Positions 5,981-13,431 of a stretch of DNA of 15,608 nt are shown piece after piece (the stretch's first letter is position 1; each line of letters starts with the position of its first letter). Location: assembly GCA_035701825.1 (NCBI GenBank), contig DASSRK010000150.1, positions 1 through 15,608 of the forward strand. Direction: 5' to 3'. The notes under the pieces are model-generated. The model ran no database searches. It was not told the DNA's origin and was given only the letters and a program-made list of their open reading frames with translations. Origin of the DNA: CADEED01 sp035701825 (GTDB taxonomy: Bacteria; Pseudomonadota; Gammaproteobacteria; Steroidobacterales; Steroidobacteraceae). The translations under genes and the position numbers were made by a program.

Positions 5981-6988
5981 TCATTGTGGATACAGCGAGC
6001 CGACGTACGCGGCCAGCGCGACCATGTCCTCGAGCGCGAGCTTCTCGACCACGGGCGTCATCTGCGCCGCGGCTTCGTTGGTGCGCGCGCCGTTCCTGAA
6101 CGCCAGCAGCTGGCGCAGCAGGTAGGTAGGCGAGCGCCCCGCGATCGGCGGGATCGTGTCCGTGCCCTTGAGGTTCTGCAGGTGGCAGCCGGCGCAGGCC
6201 TGGAACCTGCCCTTGTCGCCCGCGGCCAGTTGCTTGCCGCGTGCCAGCGAGCCCGGCGGCACGTAGGCGGTGTACTGCATCTTCGGGTCGCGATGCTGGT
6301 GGCGCGTGATGTCCGGCGCCACCTCGAGCAGGCGCTCGCCGAGGTCCTCGCTGCCGGGGACTTCCTTGTAGACCCAGTCGGAAGGCTCGGCGCGCGGGAT
6401 GTTGATGGCCTCGATCACGTAGTGGCGCCGCGCGAGTTTCTGCTGCGAGAAGTACCTGGCGGTGGCGTCGATTTCCTCCGCGGTCATCGCGGCCGCCACC
6501 GCGTGCATGCCGCGGCTGGGCTTGTAGGTTTCCGGGCCGACGGGCGCGCGCGAGCCGTCGCGGAACGCCTGCAACTGCTCCTTTATATAGGCCTCCGGAA
6601 GGCCGGCGAGCGGCGAATTCTCCGGCCGGCCCTGGCCGGTGGGCGTATGGCAGACGGCGCAGGCGATCATTTTCTTCGCCTTGTTGCCCTGGGCGACGAC
6701 CTCGGGCATGGCGCCGTGCTCGGACGGGAACCAGTCGGGCGCGTTGAAATAATCATTGATGCGCGCCAGCGTGAACTTCTGGTTGCTGTCGGGGATGGTG
6801 AGCTGCTCCTTGTCGTCGAGCTTGGGGGGCTCTTTCGGCGCTGGCTTCAGCGACTCGGGATCGATCGGAAACAGCCAATCGGGGTACGGGATCGGTGGTG
6901 CCGGGGCCGGCGCCTGGGCGGCGGCGGTGAACACCAGCGCGCCGCAGGCAAGGGCGGCGAACGTCGAGCGCTTCGATTTGCTGTGCAT
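5981..6988 (-). CDS. Di-heme cytochrome c, c4-like
   Basis: This 335-residue protein has two class I cytochrome c domains with CAVCH at about 110-114 and CAGCH at about 265-269. The second domain shows the usual PPIAGRSPTYLLRQLLAFRNG stretch, a candidate axial methionine at M310 (AAQMTPVVEKL) and the final helix DMVALAAYVGSLYP. The first domain's likely axial ligand is M161 (SRGMHAVAAAM). A signal peptide (LACGALVFTAAAQA) and a proline-rich linker precede the domains, so it is periplasmic or membrane-anchored. It probably carries electrons between a dehydrogenase and an oxidase. The ATG at 6988 starts right before the leader. In-frame codons further up (7003, 7078) exist; the latter would overlap the divergent glycosylase gene. 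No strong ribosome site decides the start. Confidence 0.9.
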   Translation of the reverse strand: MHSKSKRSTFAALACGALVFTAAAQAPAPAPPIPYPDWLFPIDPESLKPAPKEPPKLDDKEQLTIPDSNQKFTLARINDYFNAPDWFPSEHGAMPEVVAQGNKAKKMIACAVCHTPTGQGRPENSPLAGLPEAYIKEQLQAFRDGSRAPVGPETYKPSRGMHAVAAAMTAEEIDATARYFSQQKLARRHYVIEAINIPRAEPSDWVYKEVPGSEDLGERLLEVAPDITRHQHRDPKMQYTAYVPPGSLARGKQLAAGDKGRFQACAGCHLQNLKGTDTIPPIAGRSPTYLLRQLLAFRNGARTNEAAAQMTPVVEKLALEDMVALAAYVGSLYPQ

Positions 6989-7040
6989 GGCGGTCGCGAG
7001 CATACCCAATTGCGCCGCGATGCCGTCAAATAGCGCCTCG

Positions 7041-7619
7041 ATGCCACGCCTCACGCGCCGTTCGCTGCCCACGTCCACCGTCGCCCTGGCGCGTTACCTC
7101 GTCGGCCGCACGCTGGTGCACGCGACGCCGCGCGGCCGGCTCTCCGGGCGCATCGTCGAGACCGAGGCCTATCCACCGGGCGACCCGACCGGCTATTTCC
7201 GCCCCGGGCTAACTACCAGCAACGCGCCGCTGTTCGCGGCGCGCGGCCATGGCTACGTGCGCATGGTGTACGGCACCTGCCTGACGCTCAACCTGGCCGC
7301 CGACGCCGAAGGCGTGGGCGCCGCCGTGCTGATCCGCGCGCTGCAGCCGCTCGAGGGCCTGGAGTGGATGCAGCGCAACTGCCCGAAGGTGCGCGCCGCC
7401 GATCTCACCCGCGGGCCGGGCCGGTTGTGCGCGGCGCTCGGCATCGGGCGCGAGCTCTCGGGCGTGGACCTGTGCGCGAGCGAGGTGCTGTGGCTCGAGC
7501 GCGGTCCGCGCGCCCGGCCCGCCATCCAGGTGGGCACGCGCATCGGGCTGTCACGCGACCAGCATCTGCGCCTGCGTTTCGTCGAACGCGGCAGCCGCTA
7601 CCTGAGCGTTCCGCCATAA
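7041..7619 (+). CDS. DNA-3-methyladenine glycosylase (AAG/MPG family), divergent
   Basis: This 192-residue protein matches the alkyladenine glycosylase fold: LARYLVGRTLVH, the catalytic-site strand GRIVETEAYPPGDP with the family's general-base glutamate, GHGYVRMVYGTCLTLNLA, the VLIRALQPLEGL strand and LTRGPGRLCAALGIGRELSG. It would excise alkylated purines in base-excision repair in the cytoplasm. The segment after ETEAY is divergent. Most members have a histidine and an RxxR-N-x-x-MF-like stretch there, while this protein reads PTGYFRPGLTTSNAPLF, so specificity or activity may differ. The start is uncertain: ATG 7041 gives a family-like N-terminus and ATG 7020 would add seven residues; neither has a good ribosome site. 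The promoter must lie in the short divergent gap with the cytochrome gene or overlap it. Confidence 0.87.
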   Translation: MPRLTRRSLPTSTVALARYLVGRTLVHATPRGRLSGRIVETEAYPPGDPTGYFRPGLTTSNAPLFAARGHGYVRMVYGTCLTLNLAADAEGVGAAVLIRALQPLEGLEWMQRNCPKVRAADLTRGPGRLCAALGIGRELSGVDLCASEVLWLERGPRARPAIQVGTRIGLSRDQHLRLRFVERGSRYLSVPP

Positions 7620-8356
7620 TGCGCCGCATGCGGATCCTGGCCCTGCTGATGCTCATCGTCTCCACCTGCGCGGTGTGCGCCGACGCCCCGGTCACCGAGG
7701 CCGCGTTCCGGAAAACCCTCGGGATCGGCCCCGCGGTACCCATCCGTTACCGCGCCTCGGATTGCAGCACGCTCGACTTCGCCGGGTTCAGCGCCGCGAT
7801 GGGCCAGCCCGGCGCGCGCGCCGACGTGGATCGCGCCGCGGACGGGTCGGCGGTGACGCTGAGCGTGAAGTTCAAGGGCCAGCCGGCCTGCCCATCGCCG
7901 TACGCGCCCGTGACACAGATGCCGCCGCTGGATCTCCCGGACCTCACCGGCAAGCGCGTGACTTCGGCGAGCCTGCTCGGCAAGCCGACGCTGGTCAGTT
8001 TCTTCTTCTCGAGATGCGTGCCCTGCATCCGCGAGGTCGAGCCCATCAACCACTACGCGGCCGCGCGCCCGCAGATGAATTTCCTGGCGGTGACCTTCGA
8101 CGAGCCGGAGATGGCGCGCGCCTTCGTCGCGCGCTTCGGGCTGCGCTGGCGCGTCGTGCCGGACGCGCAGGACTTCATCGAGCGCATGCGCGTGAAGCAG
8201 TACCCGCTGATGGCGCTGTTCGACGCCCACGGCAGACTGCTCGGTACCCGGAGGGGCGGAGCCCGGGACGAGCTGGAAGCGGCCAACGTCGAGCCGCAAT
8301 TGAGGCGCTGGGTGGACGCGCTGCTGCGAAATCCGGGACAGCCAGCCGGCGGCTGA
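7619..8356 (+). CDS. TlpA-like thioredoxin-fold exported protein
   Basis: This 245-residue protein has an N-terminal leader (LALLMLIVSTCAVCADA, cleavage near 23). After a region with no recognised motif comes a C-terminal thioredoxin fold (about 100-235): an entry PPLDLPDLTGKRVTSASLLGKP, the strand TLVSFFFSRCVPC with redox pair C133/C136, VTFDEPEMARAFVARFGL, and cis-proline P196 in VKQYPLMALFD. The TlpA/ResA family works outside the inner membrane in reducing or oxidising protein thiols, often for cytochrome c maturation. Two cytochromes lie nearby, but the link is only inference. The usual tryptophan before the first cysteine is replaced by arginine. The ATG at 7619 shares one base with the TAA of the glycosylase gene, so the two are probably co-transcribed although functionally unrelated. 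Confidence 0.86.
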   Translation: MRRMRILALLMLIVSTCAVCADAPVTEAAFRKTLGIGPAVPIRYRASDCSTLDFAGFSAAMGQPGARADVDRAADGSAVTLSVKFKGQPACPSPYAPVTQMPPLDLPDLTGKRVTSASLLGKPTLVSFFFSRCVPCIREVEPINHYAAARPQMNFLAVTFDEPEMARAFVARFGLRWRVVPDAQDFIERMRVKQYPLMALFDAHGRLLGTRRGGARDELEAANVEPQLRRWVDALLRNPGQPAGG

Positions 8357-8357
8357 C

Positions 8358-8387
8358 GACCGGCTGCCGGTCAACCGCGGGCCGCGG
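8358..8387 (+). other. Pair of small GC hairpins between tlpA-like and DUF1800 genes
   Basis: GACCGG-CTG-CCGGTC (8358-8372) is a perfect six-bp stem, followed by CCGCGG-G-CCGCGG (8375-8387), a closely spaced repeat of a palindromic hexamer. There is no T-run, so a Rho-independent terminator is not established. They may reduce read-through within the plus-strand gene string. Confidence 0.3.
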
Positions 8388-8413
8388 CGAGCGTTGAGGC
8401 ACCAGGGACACCC

Positions 8414-9865
8414 ATGACCGCGACGCAGAATTCCATCGCCGCCGCCATTGCCGTCAACCGTTTCGGCCTCGGCGCGCGTCCCGGGGAGCTCGCCGCCGCG
8501 GAAAAAAATCCGTCGGGCTGGCTGCGCCGGCAACTCGAGGGCGCGCCGCCCGTGCTCAGGAGCGAGGGCCTCGAAGCCTCGGCCGAGACCCTCGGGAAAG
8601 TGCTGGCCCTGCGCAAGGACCTCGCCACGGCACGGCGGGAGAAAAAGCAGGGTGGCGAAGACGGCGCCAAGGTGGCCGCGGCGCTCAAGCTGCCGGCGAT
8701 CGAACGACCGGTTTACATCGAGGAAGCGCACGCGCGATTCGCGCACGCGGTCGGCACCGATCGCCCGTTCCTCGAGCGACTGACGCAGTTCTGGACCAAC
8801 CATTTCGCGGTCTCGATCGACAAGGTCGTGGTGCTCGGCGTCGCGGGCGCGATGGAACGTGAAGCCATCCGGCCGCACGTCACGGGGCGCTTCGTCGACC
8901 TGCTGATGGCGGTGGAGAAGCACCCCGCGATGATCCTTTACCTCGACAACCAGGCGTCAGTCGGCCCGAATTCGCGCGCGGCCGGATTCCTCGCGCGCCG
9001 CGGCAGCGCGCCGGGCGCCGGCCGCAAGGTCGGCATCAACGAGAACCTGGCGCGCGAAATCCTCGAGCTGCACACGCTCGGCGTCGATGGCGGCTACACG
9101 CAGGCGGACGTGACCACGTTTGCGCTCGCGATCTCGGGCTGGTCGATCGGCGGCGAAGGCCCGAATCGCGGGCTGCGGCGCCTGGGTGGTGGCAAGGGCA
9201 GGCCCGGTGAGTTCTTCTACCGCGACGCATTGCACGAGCCGGGCACGAAGGAGTTGTTGGACGAACGTTACGCCGACGGCGGCGTGAAGCAGGGCGAGCG
9301 CATCCTCGCGGACCTGGCCATGCGCCGCGCCACCGCGCGTCACGTGTGCAGCAAGCTCGCGCGGCATTTCATCGCCGACGCTCCGCCGCAAGGCGTCGTT
9401 GAACGCATGACGCAGGCCTGGCTCGGCAACCGCGGCAACCTGGTGAATGTCTACGAGGCGCTGCTGGCTTCGCCGGAAGCCTGGGGCGAGCCGTTGGCGA
9501 AGTTCAAGACGCCGGCCGACTACATCTACTCCGCGTATCGCGGCCTCGCGCTGCCCGTGGGCGACAAGCGCCGGTCGCTGCAGGCCTTCGAGGCGCTCGG
9601 CCAGCGCAACCTCATGCCGGGTTCACCGGCGGGCTGGCCCGACACCAGCGCCGACTGGGATGGTTCCTCGGCGCTGCTCAAGCGCATCGCCTGGTCGGAT
9701 GCGCTGTCACAACGCCTGGGAGATTCCAGGAACGCGCGCGAGCTCGCACCGCAGTTGCTGGGCGCGACGTTGAGCGACGCCACCGCGCATGCCGTGGCGC
9801 GCGCGCAGAGCGGCGCGCAGGCGTTGACGCTGTTGTTGTCGTCGCCGGAATTCATGCGGCGCTGA
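8414..9865 (+). CDS. DUF1800 family protein
   Basis: This 483-residue protein matches DUF1800 along its length. It has the opening AAIAVNRFGLGARPGEL, a central segment around LTQFWTNHFAVSIDK, the metal-site-like ENLAREILELHTLGVDGGYTQ, a FFYRDALHEPGTKELLDERY stretch, RHVCSKLARHFIADAPP and KTPADYIYSAYRGLAL near the C-terminus. The biochemical function of the family is unknown. Its genes typically stand directly before a DUF1501 gene, as here with a nine-base gap, so the products probably act together. No signal peptide is evident at this ATG, which is supported by AGGGA five bases upstream. Either export depends on the Tat-carrying partner or the protein stays inside; neither is shown. Confidence 0.93.
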   Translation: MTATQNSIAAAIAVNRFGLGARPGELAAAEKNPSGWLRRQLEGAPPVLRSEGLEASAETLGKVLALRKDLATARREKKQGGEDGAKVAAALKLPAIERPVYIEEAHARFAHAVGTDRPFLERLTQFWTNHFAVSIDKVVVLGVAGAMEREAIRPHVTGRFVDLLMAVEKHPAMILYLDNQASVGPNSRAAGFLARRGSAPGAGRKVGINENLAREILELHTLGVDGGYTQADVTTFALAISGWSIGGEGPNRGLRRLGGGKGRPGEFFYRDALHEPGTKELLDERYADGGVKQGERILADLAMRRATARHVCSKLARHFIADAPPQGVVERMTQAWLGNRGNLVNVYEALLASPEAWGEPLAKFKTPADYIYSAYRGLALPVGDKRRSLQAFEALGQRNLMPGSPAGWPDTSADWDGSSALLKRIAWSDALSQRLGDSRNARELAPQLLGATLSDATAHAVARAQSGAQALTLLLSSPEFMRR

Positions 9866-9874
9866 GGAGAATCC

Positions 9875-11125
9875 ATGCGCGACCTGCTGTCCCGCCGCCG
9901 CTTCCTCGAAGCCTCGCTGTTCACCGGCGCGACCAGCCTGGCCGGCGCGCGGCTGGCGTTCGCCGCCGCGCCGACCGAGTCGCGCTTCGTATTCGTGCTG
10001 CTGCGCGGCGCGCTCGATGGGCTCTCGGCGGTGCCGCCCGTGGGCGACCCGCGCTACGCCTCGCTGCGTGGGCAGATCGCGCTCGCGAAGTCGGGCGCCG
10101 ACGCCGCGCTGCCGCTCGATTCCACCTTTGCGCTGCATCCCTCGCTCGGGTTCCTGCACCAGAGCTACGCGGCGAAGGAGCTCGCCGTGCTGCACGCGGT
10201 GGCCTCGCCGTATCGCGAGCGCTCGCACTTCGACGGGCAGAACGTGCTCGAGGGCGGCGGCGTGCACCCGCACGAGTTGCAGTCCGGCTGGCTCAATCGC
10301 GCGCTCGCGGCGTTGCCGAAGGCTGGCGCTGCCGAAAGCGGCGTGGCGCTTGGTGCCAACGTGCCGCTCGCCATGCGCGGCCCGGTCGAGGTGGCGTCCT
10401 GGTCGCCGACCAAGATCTCGACGCTCGACGAGGACACACTGGCGCGCATCACGGATCTCTATGCGCGCGACCCGCTGTTGTCGCGCCGCCTGGCCGACGC
10501 GCTGGAAAGCGACGCGATCGCGAATGAAGCCCAGGCCGCCGCCAACGCGGACGGCGACATGAAGCCGGGCAATGTCGTCGAGCGCGACGCCGGCCAGCGC
10601 CGCGGCTTGAACGCGAACTTCACGGCCACGGCGCGCGCCGCGGCTGGATTCCTCAAGCGCGACGATGGTCCGCGCGTGGCGATGTTCGACACGAGCGGGT
10701 GGGATACCCATGCGAACGAGGGCGGGGCGCAGGGCCAGCTGGCGTTGCGGCTGCGGGCACTCGACGCCTCGCTCGCGGCATTCAAGGTGGCGCTCGGCGA
10801 CACCTGGCGTCACACCGTGGTGATGATCGCCACGGAGTTCGGCCGCACGGCGGCCATCAATGGCACGCGCGGCACCGACCATGGCACGGGCGCCGCGGCC
10901 TTCTTGTTAGGCGGTGCGGTGCGCGGCGGGCGCGTGGTGGCGGACTGGCCGGGCCTGTCGGGTCTCCACGAGAATCGCGACCTGCGCCCGACCCGCGACC
11001 TGCGCGCCGTTCTCAAGGGCGTACTGCGCGATCACCTGGGCGTGGCCAGCGCGGCGCTCGACCGGGATGTGTTCCCGGCGAGCGCGGCCGTGGCGCCGTT
11101 GGCGGACCTCGTGCGGCCCGCCTGA
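9875..11125 (+). CDS. DUF1501 family protein with Tat signal
   Basis: This 416-residue protein begins with a twin-arginine leader, SRRRFLEAS (R7 R8) followed by a hydrophobic stretch ending in ARLAFAAAP. That predicts export of a folded protein to the periplasm. Its body matches DUF1501, distantly related to the sulfatase/alkaline phosphatase fold: FVFVLLRGALDGLSAVPP at the start, SPYRERSHFDGQNVLEGGG, MFDTSGWDTHANEGG, and TEFGRTAAINGTRGTDHGTG with the metal-binding-like DHG. No substrate is known for this family. The ATG at 9875 follows GAGGAG. It lies nine bases after the DUF1800 stop and ends 17 bases from the convergent MFS gene, where no terminator hairpin is visible. Confidence 0.94.
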   Translation: MRDLLSRRRFLEASLFTGATSLAGARLAFAAAPTESRFVFVLLRGALDGLSAVPPVGDPRYASLRGQIALAKSGADAALPLDSTFALHPSLGFLHQSYAAKELAVLHAVASPYRERSHFDGQNVLEGGGVHPHELQSGWLNRALAALPKAGAAESGVALGANVPLAMRGPVEVASWSPTKISTLDEDTLARITDLYARDPLLSRRLADALESDAIANEAQAAANADGDMKPGNVVERDAGQRRGLNANFTATARAAAGFLKRDDGPRVAMFDTSGWDTHANEGGAQGQLALRLRALDASLAAFKVALGDTWRHTVVMIATEFGRTAAINGTRGTDHGTGAAAFLLGGAVRGGRVVADWPGLSGLHENRDLRPTRDLRAVLKGVLRDHLGVASAALDRDVFPASAAVAPLADLVRPA

Positions 11126-11142
11126 GCGCGAGACTTCAATGG

Positions 11143-12366
11143 CTAGGCCGGCTGCGCGGCGGCCTGCAGCTTCGTCTCGCGGATCGGCAGGTTGATGAAC
11201 GCCGCGAAGGTCGCCAGCGCCATGTCGGCGTACCACATCCAGTTGTAGTCGCCGAACCTCACCAGCGCGATGCCGCCGAGCCAGGCGCCGAAGAACGCGC
11301 CGACCTGGTGGGTGAACACCGTCAGACCGAACAGCGTGGCGAGGTAACGCACGCCGAACAGCTTGCCGATGAGCCCGGCGGTCGGCGGCACGGTCGCAAG
11401 CCAGGTGAAGCCGAGCGCCGCGGCCAGCAGGTAGAAGGTGAGCGCGGTCTTCGGCGCCGCCAGGTACAGCGCGATGATCGCCGCGCGCGACAGGTAGTTG
11501 AAGAACAGCAGGTACTTCATGCGGTACACGCCGCCCGCCCAGCCGGCCCACAGGCTGCCGGCGACGTTGGCGAGCCCGATGATCGAAATGGAGCTCGCCG
11601 CCACCGCGGCCGGCAGGCTGCAAAGCTTCACTTCGCCCGGCAGGTGCGTGACCAGGAAGGCGATGTGGAAGCCGCAGGTGAAGAAGCCGGCGTGCAGGCA
11701 CCAGTAGCTCCGGTCGCGCGCGGCGACGCGCAGCTGTTCGCGCAGCGTGAGCGTGTTCGTGGCGTGCGGCGCAACCGCTTGCGCGTGCCCGCCCGTGTTG
11801 CGCGTCAGCGCGCGCGCCAGCGGGATGGTCGCGAGCGATGCGATGGCCATCGACCACATCGCGGCCATCCAGCTGATGCCCGAGATCAGCGCCTGGTTCA
11901 ACGGCGCGAACACGAACTGGCCGGCGCTGCCGCCGGCGTTGACGAAGCCCGACGCCACGGAGCGCTTGTTGGCGGGCACGCGCTGCGCGACCACGCCGAT
12001 GAGCACGCCGAAGCTGCCGGCGCCGGCGCCCGCCGCCGTCAGCATGCCGATGGTGGCGATCAGCGCGTATTCGTGGGTGGCGAACGGGGTCAGCGCGGAT
12101 CCCAGCGCCATCATCAGCGCGCCGGCGAGCAGCGTGCGCCAGGCGCCGTGGCGATCCGCCAGCGCGCCGAAGGTGGGTTGCGCGATGCCCCACATGAGCT
12201 GGCCCACGGCCAGCGCGAAACTCATCGCGGCATAGCCGACGTGCGTGCTGTCGATGATGGGCGCGATGTACAGGCCCATGGACTGGCGGATGCCCATGGT
12301 GATCATCAGGATCGCGGCGGCCGCGACGATCAGCAGGAAGGCGCGGCGGTCTAACTTCTCGCTCAT
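11143..12366 (-). CDS. MFS transporter (monocarboxylate-type-like)
   Basis: This 407-residue protein has the twelve-helix major facilitator pattern. Helix 1 spans about 10-37 with GIRQSMGLYIAPI. Loop 2-3 motif A reads GALADRHGAWRT (67-78). A glycine-rich helix 4 (TAAGAGAGSFGVLIGVVAQR) follows, then a central loop at about 186-222 and six more helices to about 392. The first-half signature resembles MFS carriers of the oxalate/formate and monocarboxylate type, but the substrate cannot be named. It sits in the inner membrane. The ATG at 12366 (MSEKLDRRAF) is preferred; an ATG at 12378 would add four residues. No strong ribosome site separates them. It lies 75 bases downstream of the LysR stop on the same strand, so the two may share a transcript. 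Confidence 0.9.
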   Translation of the reverse strand: MSEKLDRRAFLLIVAAAAILMITMGIRQSMGLYIAPIIDSTHVGYAAMSFALAVGQLMWGIAQPTFGALADRHGAWRTLLAGALMMALGSALTPFATHEYALIATIGMLTAAGAGAGSFGVLIGVVAQRVPANKRSVASGFVNAGGSAGQFVFAPLNQALISGISWMAAMWSMAIASLATIPLARALTRNTGGHAQAVAPHATNTLTLREQLRVAARDRSYWCLHAGFFTCGFHIAFLVTHLPGEVKLCSLPAAVAASSISIIGLANVAGSLWAGWAGGVYRMKYLLFFNYLSRAAIIALYLAAPKTALTFYLLAAALGFTWLATVPPTAGLIGKLFGVRYLATLFGLTVFTHQVGAFFGAWLGGIALVRFGDYNWMWYADMALATFAAFINLPIRETKLQAAAQPA

Positions 12367-12441
12367 GGCGGGCATCATCGCGGCCGCCGCCGGCGTGCGC
12401 CAGTACAGTTGCGGCTCGTTCCTGCGGACACCTGCCGACCG

Positions 12442-13323
12442 TCAGCCGCGATGCTCATGGAACACCTCCACGAGGAAATCCGCGACCGCGCGGACGCGCG
12501 CCAGCCGCGCGACGTCGGGCCGGAGCAGGAGCCACAACTCCCGCGACGGGGGCGTCTCGTCGAACGGAACCGCGACCAGGCCACCGAGCGTGCGCGCCAG
12601 CAGCCCGGGCAACAGCGCGACCCCGCGTCCGGCGCGCGCGGCCAGCGCCTGGGACAGCTGGCTGTTCGCGCGCAGCATCACGCGGCGCCCGGAGAGGAAG
12701 CGCCGCGCCCAGGCGGCTTCGGGGACGTGTTCGCTGGCGTCATCGAAGGCGATGAAGCCGGGTTCTTCGCCGCTCGCCACGCGCGCGGCGAAGTCCGGCG
12801 CGGCGTAGAAGCCGTAGTCCAGGGTCGCCAGGCGTCGCGCGAGCAGGTCGCCGGCGGCGGGTCTTGCCAGCCGCAGGGCGATCTCGGCCTCGCGCCGCGC
12901 GAGGCTCAGGTTCTTGGAGGTCGCGACCAGCTCGATGTCGAGCTGCGGATATTTCACCTGCAGGGGAACCAGCTGTTCGGCCAGGAACCCGTCTGCCAGC
13001 ACGCGCGCCAGCGTGATGCGTACCAGCCCCACGATCGCACCGGCATTCTCGCGCCGCTCCGCGAGCGCGCACGCGGCCATCTCCATCTGCGCGGCTTCGG
13101 CGAGCGCCGCGGCGCCCGCCGCGTTCAGCGTGAATCCCTGCAGTCCCCGGTTGAATACAGGCCTTCCGAGCGTCGCTTCGAAATTGGCCAGGCGCCGCGC
13201 GACGGTGGCGTGGGTCACCTTGAGCGAGCGTGCGGCGGAAGCGAGCGTGCCGTGGCGAGCCAGCGCCGTGAAGAAACGGATGTCCTCCCAGTCGAGGGTG
13301 GCTGTGCGTTTTTTGTCGGTCAT
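12442..13323 (-). CDS. LysR-family transcriptional regulator
   Basis: This 293-residue regulator has the LysR helix-turn-helix at about residues 12-70 (IRFFTALARHGTLASAARSL, then KVTHATVARRLANFEATLG). It continues with the FNRGLQGFTLNAAGAAALAEA linker and a periplasmic-binding-protein-like effector domain from about 95. The opening is of the subgroup that uses VARRLANFE in place of VSRRIARLE. The ATG at 13323 matches the family N-terminus, although only a weak GGAA lies upstream. It is divergent from a cysteine hydrolase gene with 108 bases between the starts, the classic LysR-target arrangement, so it probably regulates that gene and itself. The effector is unknown. Confidence 0.94.
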   Translation of the reverse strand: MTDKKRTATLDWEDIRFFTALARHGTLASAARSLKVTHATVARRLANFEATLGRPVFNRGLQGFTLNAAGAAALAEAAQMEMAACALAERRENAGAIVGLVRITLARVLADGFLAEQLVPLQVKYPQLDIELVATSKNLSLARREAEIALRLARPAAGDLLARRLATLDYGFYAAPDFAARVASGEEPGFIAFDDASEHVPEAAWARRFLSGRRVMLRANSQLSQALAARAGRGVALLPGLLARTLGGLVAVPFDETPPSRELWLLLRPDVARLARVRAVADFLVEVFHEHRG

Positions 13324-13371
13324 GGGGAATTTTTTCCGGCTTCCGTCGTGTTCGGGCCGGGCCTAGTTTGG

Positions 13372-13398
13372 TGTCCGGCGTGGCGCCGATGCCAGACA
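13372..13398. promoter_or_regulatory. Candidate LysR operator: imperfect 27-bp dyad
   Basis: The divergent gap holds TGTCCGGCGT-N7-ATGCCAGACA, with eight of ten arm positions complementary. The core TGTC/GACA ends are perfect. LysR proteins bind imperfect dyads that contain a T-N11-A core, and this is the best one I see in the gap. It is a weak prediction because GC-rich sequence yields chance dyads. Confidence 0.35.
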
Positions 13399-13431
13399 GC
13401 CTTTCTATCCGATGCTTAAGAGGAACCGAAC

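Noticed and set aside
5984..7033. 349-codon plus-strand open frame opposite the c4-like cytochrome
   Set aside because: The minus strand encodes both CxxCH motifs and a signal peptide; the plus frame has no recognisable feature.
9707..10882. 391-codon minus-strand open frame opposite DUF1501
   Set aside because: It is an antisense shadow; the Tat leader and DUF1501 motifs are on the plus strand.
11126..11142. Terminator between the convergent DUF1501 and MFS genes
   Set aside because: The 17-base gap shows no hairpin or T-run.
10699..12354. 551-codon plus-strand open frame across the end of DUF1501 and the MFS gene
   Set aside because: It crosses two genes with clear family matches on other frames, and its translation is rich in Arg, Gly, Gln and Glu without structure. 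It is a GC artefact.
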